Assembly: GCA_022818135.1 (NCBI GenBank)
Contig: JAFMSR010000010.1
Span: 28,818,162-28,882,161 of the forward strand
Source of the DNA: Saxidomus purpurata
Lineage: Eukaryota; Mollusca; Bivalvia; Venerida; Veneridae
Direction: 5' to 3'
DNA length: 64,000 nucleotides
The notes beneath the pieces are model-generated. The model ran no database searches, was not told where the DNA came from, and was given only the letters and a program-made list of their open reading frames with translations. Below are positions 10,742-22,100 of the stretch, in pieces (within the stretch, counting starts at the first letter, position 1; every line of letters starts with the position of its first letter). Made by a program: the position numbers and the translations under genes.

Positions 10742-11414
10742 TCAAAAGTCATAAGTCAAAATGTTTATTGGCATAAAGAAATACATGTTTTTCGCCAAAC
10801 TCTCATTGGCGGTTTGTTTTAACATTATTACATTGAAAAGTATGAAAATAAAACATAATATAATACATATTTGATCATAATTATAGATTTGAAAATTCTG
10901 AAAAATCTTTGACCTTTCACCTTGGTTTTGCATGAGGTCAACATTAAAGTCACCACCCATAAGAAAAATGCCTGACTTACTATATGTATCATATAAACTT
11001 TGCAATGCATCTATCTGTTCAATAAATTCTTCTACCGTGTAATTTACTGATGGCATATAAACTGCAAACAAATATATAGGTAATGCGTTATTTCTTATAA
11101 TCTGAATACCAGTTATTCGATCAAAGTGATGACCATCAATCGGTTTCACGCTGTATTGCAGCGTTTTCTTATACCGTACTTTGCCACATTGAGCTGGATG
11201 GTCATTATTATGAAATACAGCCACAGACTGATATCCTGAATGCAACGTGTTTAGGAAATCAGAACATGGAAGTTTAAGTTTATTATCTGTTATAATTGCA
11301 ATGTCAATGTTATATTTGTCTAGTAGAATACTAAGACTTGCTGCAGGACATTATTCCTCTAACATTCCATGTAAGAACATTACAATTGATTGTTGTTTCT
11401 GCGTTATATGACAT
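10742..11414 (-). pseudogene. LINE endonuclease (EEP/APE-type) relic
   Basis: Reading on the minus strand from 11414, the start MSYNAETTINCNVLTWNVRG is the N terminus of an exonuclease-endonuclease-phosphatase domain. A frame break with a stop follows, then LDKYNIDIAIITDNKLKLP, GYQSVAVF, AVYMPS and FLMGGDFNVDL. GDFNVDL is the family's catalytic block. The catalytic Glu expected in the ITEHKL position is Asp. The homology ends soon after GDFNVDL. It could belong to the same family as the LINE at 1-2590, whose copies here lack this domain, but that cannot be tested from this window. Confidence 0.75.
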
Positions 11415-11574
11415 GATTAAAAGAAGATTCACAAGCATGTAGCATATGCCTAAATTGTTAATTGTCATGAGTAGAACAGATATCATAATTGTCAGCTTTG
11501 TTTCTCATGTTGCGGCTGTCAGACCAGGCATTTTCCGAAATCCACTTTCTGCAATACATTTTACAAGATCTCAC

Positions 11575-11692
11575 TGAAGTTAGCGGCCTAGCGGCCTGGC
11601 GGCCTAGTGGCCTGAAGTTGGCGGCCGCCTAGCGGCCTGAAGTTGGCGGCCGCCTAGCGGCCTGAAGTTGCGGCCTGAAATTGACGGCCTAT
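11575..11692. repeat. GGCC-rich minisatellite, block 1
   Basis: About five units of the form GCGGCCTAGCGGCCTGAAGTTG, some joined by the NotI-type GCGGCCGC, form a sharp GC island in AT-rich DNA. Confidence 0.8.
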
Positions 11693-11968
11693 GTATTTTT
11701 AACAAAACAATATGCCTTAAACAAATATATAATATAAAAACTCAAATTAAAGCTCAACTGTACACAAAAAGTTACTTAAAAAGTTACGCCTTGAATAAAC
11801 AATCGAAGACAAAACTCGCTTAAAGCTCAACAGAACACATACACAAAAATTTACAAAGTCGGTGGACTGAGAATTTTAACAAAAATAAACTTAGAAATAA
11901 CGCCTTTAAACAAAAAAACTCACATTAATTGTCAACTGAACACACAAAAAAAAGATATGTACAGATAA
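11693..11968. repeat. Degenerate tandem repeat of about 90 bp
   Basis: Three diverged units each contain a 'gcctt.aa.caa' segment followed by aaaactc.c.ttaa.g.tcaac and .gaacaca.acacaaaaa (near 11740, 11815 and 11928). They separate two identical-type GGCC blocks. Confidence 0.5.
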
Positions 11969-12070
11969 CGGCCTAGCGGCCTAAAGTTGGCGGCCTAGCG
12001 GCCTGAAGTTGGCGGCCTGGCGGCCTGAAGTTGGCGGCCTAGCGGCCTGAAGTTGACAGCCTAGGTCCTA
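11969..12070. repeat. GGCC-rich minisatellite, block 2
   Basis: Four to five units of GGCGGCCTAGCGGCCTGAAG, the same family as block 1, about 275 bp away. Confidence 0.8.
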
Positions 12071-12945
12071 TATTCTATTGCTGCTTTACAGATAATATGT
12101 GATATAATTTAATAATAAAACCTTTCACGAAACGAAACAGAAAGGTTAACCAACCGGCGATTATAAATCTATACTAAAACTATACGTTTATGCCAGAAAA
12201 GTTTAAAACAAAACAAAAACACCAACAACTTGATAATTTAAAACTATGTATTGACCGAAACATTAGTCTGAAATTATTATATCGTATAACCTCGTAAAAA
12301 GTAGTGCTACTTCTACTTGTGTGCTACTGCTACAGCTACAGCTACAGCCACAGCTACTGCTACTGCTACAGCTACAGCTACAGCTACTGCTACTGCTACT
12401 GCTACTGCTAAGCTACTGCTACTGCTACAGCTACAGCTACTGCTAAGCAACTGCTACAGCTACAGCTACAGCTACAGCTACTGCTACTGCTACTGCTACT
12501 GCTACTGCTACTGCTACTGCTACAGCTACAGCTACAGCTACTGCTACAGCTACTGCTACTGCTACTGCTACTGCTACAGCTACAGCTACTGCTAAGCAAC
12601 TGCTACTGCTACAGCTACAGCTACAGCTACAGCTACTGCTACTGCTACTGCTACAGCTACTGCTACTGCTACAGCTACAGCTACAGCAACTGCTACTGCT
12701 ACTGCTACTGCTACAGCTACAGCTACAGCTACTGCTACAGCTACTGCTACAGCTACTGCTACTGCTACAGCTACAGCTACAGCTACTGCTACTGCTACTG
12801 CTACTGCTACTGCTACAGCTACAGCTACAGCTACTGCTACAGCTACTGCTACAGCTACTGCTACTGCTACAGCTACAGCTACAGCTACTGCTACTGCTAC
12901 TGCTACTGCTAAGCTACTGCTACTGCTACTACTACTGCTACTGCT

Positions 12946-13240
12946 AAGCAACTGCTACTGCTCAGCTACTGTTACAGCTACTGCTACTTGTGTGCTACTG
13001 CTACTTGTGTGCTACTGCTACTGCTACAGCAACTGCTACTGCTACATCAACTGCTACTGCTACTGCTACTGCTAAGCAACTGCTACTGCTCAGCTACTGT
13101 TACAGCTACTGCTACTTGTGTGCTACTGCTACTTGTGTGCTACTGCTACTGCTACAGCAACTGCTACTGCTACATCAACTGCTACTGCTACTGCTACTGC
13201 TCAGCTACTGTTACAGCTACTGCTACTTGTGTGCTACTGC
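12946..13240. repeat. 128-bp higher-order unit at the array start
   Basis: A block running from aagcaactgctactgctcag through two TACTTGTGTGC variants to the catcaactg variant occurs at 12946 and again at 13074. A shortened third start lies at 13200. The 128-bp period is not a multiple of three, so the frame shifts between units. Confidence 0.7.
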
Positions 13241-14066
13241 TACTTGTGTGCTACTGCTACTGCTACTGCTCAGCTACTGCTATTGCTACTGCTACAGCTA
13301 CAGCTACTGCTACTGCTACAGCTACAGCTACAGCTACTGCTACTGCTACTGCTACTGCTACTGCTAAGCTACAGCTACTGCTACTGCTACTGCTACTGCT
13401 ATAGCAACTGCTACTGCTATAGCAACTGCTACTGCTACAGCTACAGCTACAGCTACAGCTACTGCTACTGCTACTGCTACAGCTACTGCTACAGCTACTG
13501 CTACTGCTCAGCTACTGCTCAGCTACTGCTACTGCTGTGCTACTGCTACAGCAACTGCTACAGCAACTGTTACAGCAACTGCTACTGCTCAGCTACAGCT
13601 ACTGCTACTGCTCAGCTACAGCTACTGCTACAGCTACAGCTACAGCTACTGCTACTGCTATTGCTACTGCTACTGCTATTGCTACTGCTATTGCTACTGC
13701 TACAGCAACTGCTACTGCTACTGCTACTGCTACTGCTACTGCTACTGCTACTGCTCAGCTACTGCTACTGCTCAGCTACTGCCACTGCTGTGCTACTGCT
13801 ACAGCAACTTCTACTGCTACTGCTACTGCTAAGCTACTGCTACTGCTACTGCTCAGCTACTGCTACTGCTGTGCTACTGCTACAGCAACTGTTACAGCAA
13901 CTGCTACAGCAACTGCTACTGCTACAGCTACAGCTACAGCTACAGCTACAGCTACTGCTACTGCTACTGCTACTGCTACTGCTACTGCTACTGCTACTGC
14001 TACTGCTACTGCTACTGCTACAGCTACTGCTACTGCTACAGCAACTGCTCAGCTACTGCTACTGCT

Positions 14067-14935
14067 GTGCTACTGCTACAGCAACTGCTACAGCAACTGT
14101 TACAGCAATTGCTACAGCAACTGTTACAGCAACTGTTACAGCAACTGCTACAGCAACTGCTACTGCTCAGCTACTGCTACTGCTACAGCTACAGCTACAG
14201 CTACTGCTACTGCTACTGCTACTGCTACTGCTACTGCTACTGCTACTGCTACTGCTACAGCTACTGCTTTTGCTACTGCTACTGCTACAGCAACTGCTAC
14301 AGCAACTGTTACTGCTACAGCAACTGTTACTGCTACAGCTACTGCTTTTGCTACTGCTACTGCTACAGCAACTGCTACAGCAACTGCTACAGCAACTGCT
14401 ACTGCTACAGCTACAGCTACAGCTACAGCTACAGCTACTGCTACTGCTACTGCTACTGCTACTGCTACTGCTACTGCTACTGCTACTGCTACTGCTACTG
14501 CTACAGCTACTGCTACTGCTACAGCAACTGCTCAGCTACTGCTACTGCTGTGCTACTGCTACAGCAACTGCTACAGCAACTGTTACAGCAATTGCTACAG
14601 CAACTGTTACAGCAACTGTTACAGCAACTGCTACAGCAACTGCTACTGCTCAGCTACTGCTACTGCTACAGCTACAGCTACAGCTACTGCTACTGCTACT
14701 GCTACTGCTACTGCTACTGCTACTGCTACTGCTACTGCTACAGCTACTGCTACTGCTACTGCTACTGCTACAGCTACTGCTTTTGCTACTGCTACTGCTA
14801 CAGCAACTGCTACAGCAACTGTTACTGCTACAGCAACTGTTACTGCTACAGCTACTGCTTTTGCTACTGCTACTGCTACAGCAACTGCTACAGCAACTGC
14901 TACTGCTACAGCAACTGCTACTGCTCAGCTACTGC
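14067..14935. repeat. 483-bp higher-order duplication inside the array
   Basis: The ordered series of variants beginning gtgctactgctacagcaact at 14067 (including gttacagcaattgc and the later gcttttgctac pair) restarts at 14550 in nearly the same order. The spacing of 483 bp equals 161 codons. Confidence 0.75.
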
Positions 14936-15811
14936 TACTGCTATTGCTACTGCTACTGCTACAGCTACAGCTACAGCTACAGCTACAGCTACAGCTAAGC
15001 TACAGCTACTGCTACAGCTACTGCTACTGCTACTGCTACAGCTACTGCTACTGCTACAGCAACTGCTCAGCTACTGCTACAGCTACAGCTACAGCTACAG
15101 CTACAGCTACAGCTACAGCTACTGCTACAGCTACTGCTACTGCTACAGCTACTGCTACTGCTACAGCAACTGCTCAGCTACTGCTACAGCTACAGCTACT
15201 GCTACAGCAACTGCTACTGCTACAGCTACTGCTACAGCTACTGCTACTGCTACAGCAACTGCTCAGCTACTGCTACAGCTACAGCTACTGCTACAGCTAC
15301 TGCTACTGCTACAGCAACTGCTACTGCTACTGCTACTGCTACAGCTACTGCTACTGCTACAGCAACTGCTCAGCTACAGCTACAGCTACAGCTACAGCTA
15401 CAGCTACAGCTACAGCTACAGCTAAGCTACAGCTACTGCTACAGCTACTGCTACTGCTACAGCTACTGCTACAGCTACTGCTACTGCTACAGCAACTGCT
15501 CAGCTACTGCTACTGCTGTGCTACAGCTACAGCTACAGCTACAGCTACAGCTACAGCTACAGCTACAGCTACTGCTACAGCTACTGCTACTGCTACAGCT
15601 ACTGCTACTGCTACAGCAACTGCTCAGCTACTGCTACTGCTGTGCTACTGCTACAGCAACTGTTACAGCAACTGCTACAGCAACTGCTACTGCTAAGCTA
15701 CTGCTACTGCTACTGCTACAGCAACTGCTACAGCTTCAGCTTCAGCTACAGCTACTGCTAAGCTAAGCTACTGCTACTGCCAACTTCACTTTTATCATTT
15801 TGCTACTGCTA

Positions 15812-16673
15812 AGTTTCAACAGTGCATGATGACATGCATTGTTCGTCCAACTGACATGCGTTGTTTAACTTAGATATATTATGCCTATGTCAGTATAAAG
15901 TAGCTATTTTGGTATATATTAACAGTTGGCTAATATGTTAAAAGACGTTAAAATCACACATTTCAAGTATGACAAACGCAGTTATTAAGAAATACATTTC
16001 GTTCCAGTATTATTTACAGAATGTTATGATGAAGGTATAAATGGCAGCCAAACAATGCAGTCAGGTTGTTCTACGTAATTTCGACGTTTACTCAATCATC
16101 TTTAAATATAAGTTCAGTTTAATAGCAAATACAGAACACTGAAACATATGTATATAAAATAATGTAGAAACAACAATTCATCTCTCAGAAAGGTGTAATC
16201 AATTCTCCAGTTTTAAGCATAGAACATATAAAAAAGAAACATGTAATATCAGACGTAACAATGCAAGATGGGATGTCAGAAGGCTCATTGTAATTTTTGC
16301 ACCAAAACTGTTCCATATTTTTCAGACCGATTATATTTATAACTCTTTTGGGTCTCAAAAGGCTACTTAACATGTTTTCCCCCTTGAATTTCGCAATTCA
16401 CAACTATTGCAAAATCACCAGTCGGAAAATTTCGCTTTGGTTTCAAAGATAAAAAGACCACAAATATTGGACTATATGTGCTATTGCTGTCATAAATATA
16501 CACCCGCGCCCTTTTACAGTTTGTCCATAAACCGTGAAATGTTTACATTAGTAAACTAAATATCATGTTACTTTTTCGCAATTATTCAGGTCAACCTCTG
16601 TTTGAATGACGAAATGTTCTGTTTCCGGTAACAGAGTACATTATCGGTACCACAGTGTCCTAGCGTACAGTAA
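15812..16673. other. Intergenic sequence before the assembly gap
   Basis: No gene is seen. The portion 16461-16620 resembles the dispersed repeat at 3605-3690 (tcataaatatacacccgcgc and flanks). Confidence 0.5.
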
Positions 16674-17173
16674 NNNNNNNNNNNNNNNNNNNNNNNNNNN
16701 NNNNNNNNNNNNNNNNNNNNNNNNNNNNNNNNNNNNNNNNNNNNNNNNNNNNNNNNNNNNNNNNNNNNNNNNNNNNNNNNNNNNNNNNNNNNNNNNNNNN
16801 NNNNNNNNNNNNNNNNNNNNNNNNNNNNNNNNNNNNNNNNNNNNNNNNNNNNNNNNNNNNNNNNNNNNNNNNNNNNNNNNNNNNNNNNNNNNNNNNNNNN
16901 NNNNNNNNNNNNNNNNNNNNNNNNNNNNNNNNNNNNNNNNNNNNNNNNNNNNNNNNNNNNNNNNNNNNNNNNNNNNNNNNNNNNNNNNNNNNNNNNNNNN
17001 NNNNNNNNNNNNNNNNNNNNNNNNNNNNNNNNNNNNNNNNNNNNNNNNNNNNNNNNNNNNNNNNNNNNNNNNNNNNNNNNNNNNNNNNNNNNNNNNNNNN
17101 NNNNNNNNNNNNNNNNNNNNNNNNNNNNNNNNNNNNNNNNNNNNNNNNNNNNNNNNNNNNNNNNNNNNNNNNN
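16674..17173. other. Assembly gap, 500 N
   Basis: Exactly 500 undefined bases, a size typical of a placeholder gap rather than a measured one. Translations that run through it are meaningless. Confidence 0.99.
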
Positions 17174-19329
17174 TTTTGGACACAATACACCCATTCAACA
17201 CATTTCTATGCATTGTTTGTTTACACCTAGGTGTGAAAGTCAATGTTTACATAACACCTTAAGTGGAAGTGGAAGTCAAACCCTGCTAGCCCTCTCATTC
17301 CCTTACTACTAAGATGTTATTACGGTAAACTTACATATTTTAAAGAAACTTAAAATCTGTCATAAGAATTACCACTTGCGTTTTACAATATACCCCGGGG
17401 CAATAAAACACTAGAACGGATATGGATTATTAGGGTGCAATAAAAGTCTTTGTTAGTCTTGGTAATTTATTACCCTAAATGTGTGTATTATATATATCTT
17501 TTTTATTGTACACCCATCTCAGAAACAATGAAATGTATTTTAGTTAGTTTAATAAATGTATTTCTGTTTGCTTTTAGAGAACAATTAACTACTGTGGAAA
17601 GGGACAACGAAAAAAAGACCTTACTTGATTATTCCTTTTATTAACAAAAGTAACCTTTAAATAACTCGCACTTTAGAATATTTTTTTCGAAGAAACGTTC
17701 ATGATTTCATGTGAATAATGTCAAAATAATCCTCGACACTTAAGTCTGTCGTTCAAGCTTCTGCTGTAGCACATTTATTTCTATCTTGTAGCATTTACGC
17801 ACGTGTAACGTTGGCGTCAAGCACAAAGGAAACAGTACCGTAATTAATTAAACGATAGTAACATCTACCTTGTAAGTTATGTAAATAACAAATTTTCAAA
17901 GATGACGCACACGTTCATGCATTGTGTCTATCGTGTTGTTTGTTTTTTTCACAGCTAACAGAATACGAAATCGATGACATCGATTTTGTATATGCCTAAT
18001 GAAAACTTCGTTATTTCACAATTCAATATTAGAATCAAGCTACCAATCGCTTTATTATACTAAAAATTGCGCGGACCATCTTTTTTAAAGGTAGTTTTTG
18101 TTAGCTTTTAAGTTTAGAGAACTAATTGCTTTCAAGATATACAACCACTTACGGCTTTTAAGCACGTGCGAAGAAAAAAAGAAAACTGTGAAAGTGTGAC
18201 TGTCATTGCGGTACCAGTTGGTAATGCCGTGTATGATTTATGTTGTGAAGCTTCACTTAATTACATTAAATGCGGATGCTTTGATATAATATGTGATTCA
18301 ATTTAATAAAATTAATTCAACAATATAAAGATTAATAGCTTCATACTCCTGTAGTTTGTCGGCATGATCCTGTCAACAATTATTACACGAATAGCTCTGT
18401 GCATTGCATAGATTTAACAAAAGTTAATGAAATTCGAGGGTATATTCATGAAAAAAACATTTCCCCCCTCAAACTGATTAATCTATAATAGCTCTATTAT
18501 TCAAATCAGTGTTGCTTCATTTCTCTGTGATCTCTATTTTACAACAGTTGCTTTTTAAACATACAATGTAATAGTACAAAAAGATAGCTGGGATGAATGC
18601 AATAAGATTAAAGATTTCTATTTTAGCGTAATACACAGTACATCTTAATATCCTCGGGCTAATATTACGCAAGCAAATATCGATTTTTATTGATTGAGCT
18701 GCCGAAACAATCAGCGGTTTTCCGGTCTGTTTCGGAAAATTTACGACCGCAAGCGAACTGTCCGGCCGCTACTACCTGTTTATCGATTTTCTGACCAGCC
18801 TTATCATTGCTAGCGAGTAGAGAACAAAATGTTCCATATGGTATAGTAACGTTATACAAAAATACATGATCACTTTTGCAATAGAACTGCTAATATGTTC
18901 TTTCTTAAAGTTAAAAGTCACAAAACAGAAAAGAACAGAACATGTGAGAAGTTAATCAGAGCATAAACAGTTTCTACGTATTGTAAGAAAGCTTTGTACA
19001 ATATGTGTACAGTTTAAAGTGGTTTAAGAACGACTTAAGCCATGGGCAATACTAAACATAGTGCCAAATTGTGTAGAAATTGAAGAATAAAATTTAGTTC
19101 TATATTTGACTTGTGTATCCATTTTACATATTAAACAACCACGGTTATGTTTAAACTGACATAATGTTTGTAAAATAGAATCAATTACGATATTGTTGAA
19201 TATGAAACTAATGAGAGTGTTTGATACATTTGGTATGATTCCTTCGATATTCAATATGTTCGTTATAAACCATTCGATCCGTTCCTTTGCTTTTTGATTT
19301 GATTTGATTTGAAAGGGATTTTATGAAAG
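17174..19329. other. AT-rich intergenic sequence, no gene recognised
   Basis: Only short unconvincing open frames are seen. The stretch 18680-18800, read on the minus strand, is less AT-rich and looks like a dispersed repeat remnant (GGCAGCTCAATCAATAAAAA), but no second copy is in this window. Confidence 0.4.
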
Positions 19330-20690
19330 ACCGTCCAAAAACTACTAAGTAGCTTATTGCTTGGATGAGTCCCCGGCATGTCTCCCGTCATGCCTAGAAA
19401 AAGAATTTTGTTGCCGAAAAAGGAGAAATTTACCTGACTGCAATTTCCAGTCAGTATCAGCTAGCTTTCCTGGTGAGATATCCAATGAGCATTCGACAGC
19501 CTGTACTCTGGTGGAAGTGGTCAACTCAAGCCTCGACCACGGCCGCAGCACATACAATGCCTACTGATATCTCTCTGCTAACCGTGCGAGCGCCCCACTA
19601 CGGGTGCATAAGGCACCGGGTGCCACTCGCACGGCCAGCACAGTGCCGAAATTGTGTAGGTAAATCTAATTCAGAGCAAAGCTGTCACTACCCTCATCCG
19701 GCACTACTTGAGAGACGGTCAGTTTCCAGTCTGAACCAATGTCCACAACCAAAACTACTCGTCTGTGTCCATCAGCCCAGCCCTGAAGCCCGTCCCCGAG
19801 AGGCCCCATCACACAGCAGGTTCTCCAGTAGTCATCTCACGGTAGAAGTTCGCTGTCTAACAATGAATAAAAAGGCTTCTCAAGAGACCAAGCATGCATG
19901 CCTCCCACATGCTGGGGACCCTTTCCGTCCACTGCCGAGAGACTGGGTGAGTGTAAAGTGCGAACTCACCAGAGCGGCCAAAAAACACAAGGCGTAATTT
20001 AGCTCCACTCTATACGCGGGTGGGCCTACTAACATTAAAGGTCAGCAAGCACACCACCCACTTCAGAGCTCCGCTGACTGGGCGGGCCAACCTAAGTTAG
20101 CACACCACCCATTCCAGGTTTCCCGCTGTATGATGCGATCTCAAGAGTCTGAGCTGCCCCACACATGATGCTTCTCTGTAGGCTAATCATTGAGAATAGG
20201 GGTACCAGCCCCCGCCCTCAGGATTCCCAGAGCACATGCTGTCAGTCGCTCATCGTCCCAAAAGTAGGTCACCCACGCGGCCAATTCCGACCTAGATGTG
20301 AGTGACCCTGTCCGAACGTGGCAAGAAAGGTTGCCTCCCCCCCCCCCCCAGCACAAACACTGTAAGGGAGGGCTTCTGTTGTGTGTGGTAGAATCGCCGC
20401 CGCCATCTCGCTGTCTGTTATGTGGGTCGCCTGTCACCCGGCAGTCGTCACTGGCACACAGAGATTCTAGCAGAGTGGTACCCATCTCATCCCGGAGGTC
20501 TTCTGTGCTGCGTGGTAACAACAAACGGCTCTTGTTAGAGTCACCCCCTCATCGTTAGCTGAGGCCCCGACAGTTACTAGGTCGATGTACCGAAGTACAA
20601 ATGGACCGAAGTCCTGTTGTGTGTGTTGACCTAGTTTTCATCGAGACCCCACACCTGCGCCGCGACGTAAATGTTCCTTTGCAATGTTCT
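19330..20690. other. GC-rich island of unknown nature
   Basis: Base composition rises sharply compared with both flanks. Overlapping open frames occur on both strands (for example 19473-19997 plus and 20183-20524 minus), but none shows a recognisable domain. Visible structures are a hairpin at about 19580-19635 (CCGTGCGAG pairing with CTCGCACGG), a direct repeat around GCACACCACCCA (near 20050 and 20100) and a poly-C run near 20338. It could be an inserted retroelement leader, a CpG-island promoter with an unrecognised first exon, or another insertion. Confidence 0.4.
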
Positions 20691-21059
20691 TTAAGGTATA
20701 TATAACGACTCGATGCATGTCTGTTTCGAAAATCTCCTTTACTTTACGGAGGACGTGATAATATCAGAATTTGTATATATTTAATATGTAGAGACAAATT
20801 TGCATAACGTATGAATTTGTATAATACAGAATCTACTTAATACATACAATTTATGTTCACAAAAACATCTAAAACACGTTCCACCGTTTTTGGAATTCCA
20901 AAATTTTCCAAAAATTACATTGAAAGCTATAATAATTATTCTTGAAATAAGTACATATGTTGATTTATCGTATTTTACATTGGAAAAAAATAAGTTCTAC
21001 CATCGTTCAATAACTTATAAAGACAAACACAAAAATCTAAGAAAAATCTAAAAGATATT

Positions 21060-21220
21060 GGAAAATAAATATTCCAATTGGATTCTAAAAATAGCATTAC
21101 AATTCTCATTCCAATTGGATTTGGATTTTTCCAATTGGAATTTTTTTTCCAGTTGGACTCGCCAACTGGAAATCATACTTCCAATTGGAAATTGGGATTC
21201 AATTTATCCAATTGTGTGTG
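21060..21220. repeat. Cluster of CCAATTGG palindromes
   Basis: TCCAATTGGA or a close variant occurs about seven times in 160 bp, including the variant pair ccagttggactcgccaactgg. Neighbouring copies can pair with each other, so the region could fold in several ways. Confidence 0.65.
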
Positions 21221-21384
21221 TGAAACTTTCAAAGTTAAGAAGGGGCAATATTCCAGCCAAATACATTACAGGGTTATATAACTTGTAATTTTATTTATTC
21301 TGTTGTACATTTGATAGCAAACAGGTATTCCAAGTTTGAAAGTGATAGCTTTGACAGTTTGCATGTAAGTGACCCAAACGTAAA

Positions 21385-22100
21385 ACTTAAACAAGAGGGC
21401 CATGATGGCACTATATCACCTGACTACCTTGGCTATAAAACAAGGGGTCATGATTCTAAAATAATTCGTAGAGGTCCACAACACAATGTTAAGTAACATT
21501 CCCAATACTTATTCTCTGCCTGTTGGCCTTTTCCCTATATAAGCCTATATGAAAACAAGTGACCCCCCCCCACACACACACACACCCAGGGAGGGTTAAT
21601 ATTGACCAGGGGGTCATGATTTGAACAATCTTAGTAGAGGTCCACTAGGCATTTCTACATACCAAATATCTAACCTCTAGACCTTGTGGTTTCAGAGAAG
21701 AAGAATTTTTAAGTTTTTCCTATTTGTTGCCATAGCAACGAGAGTTCTGCATGGAATAGAATTCTTTGAACAACTTTGATAAAGCTTCATGCAAGGAACA
21801 TTCCTGCAAAGTTTCATCAACATTGGCCCAGTGGTTTCAGAGGAGATGTCGTTTGAAGGAAATGGTTGACGGACATGCGACGGACCCCGGACGGTAAGTG
21901 ATCCTAATTCCCTAAAAATCAGCAAAAATGACAAAGTCCAAAAATACTAAAAATTCATGTTTTTTACCCAAAAAAACAGGTCAGACTCAGCATGATGCAA
22001 TGTGAAGAAGGGTATTAGATGAACACGTTTCCCAAGTTTCAAAGTGATAGCTTTGACAGTTTCCATATAAGTGACCTAAACGCAAAACTTAACCAACGAA
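21385..22100. repeat. Dispersed bivalve-type repeat ('gggccatgatggc' family)
   Basis: It opens with aacaagagggccatgatggc and carries repeated 'ccaggg(g)gtcatgattt..aacaatctt.gtagaggtccactaggcat' and 'ctt.tggtttcagagaagaag' modules. It shares these with 50020-50450 and 51190-52040. I recall such modules as abundant in bivalve genomes. Confidence 0.7.

Larger units (their letters stand above)
12302..15811. repeat. 3.5 kb GCTACT/GCTACA satellite array
   Basis: The array is almost purely built of the triplet GCT alternating with ACT or ACA, broken by variants GCAACT, GCTCAG, GCTAAG, TGTGTGCTAC and TTTTGCT. All three plus-strand frames stay open for long stretches, giving Ala-Thr, Leu-Leu/Gln and Tyr-Cys/Ser repeats; 13118-14998, 13537-15696 and 14067-15425 are open in different frames. 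One minus frame is full of TAG stops. This is expected of the repeat alone, and no splice, start or flanking domain supports translation. Larger duplicated blocks exist inside (see findings). Confidence 0.95.

Noticed and set aside
12408..12951. Minus-strand Ser/Cys and Ala/Val repeat frames
   Set aside because: Complement of the same satellite; one minus frame is full of TAG stops and nothing supports transcription.
13118..15696. Very long open frames (452-719 codons) in the satellite array as protein genes
   Set aside because: They arise because GCT/ACT/ACA units contain no plus-strand stop in any frame. Three frames are open at once, there is no domain, and no splice or promoter evidence.
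16586..17262. Open frames running through 16674-17173
   Set aside because: They consist mostly of undefined bases of the assembly gap.
19473..19997. 174-codon frame in the GC-rich island as a gene
   Set aside because: High GC raises open-frame length by chance, frames overlap on both strands, and no domain is recognisable. Kept only as part of the island.
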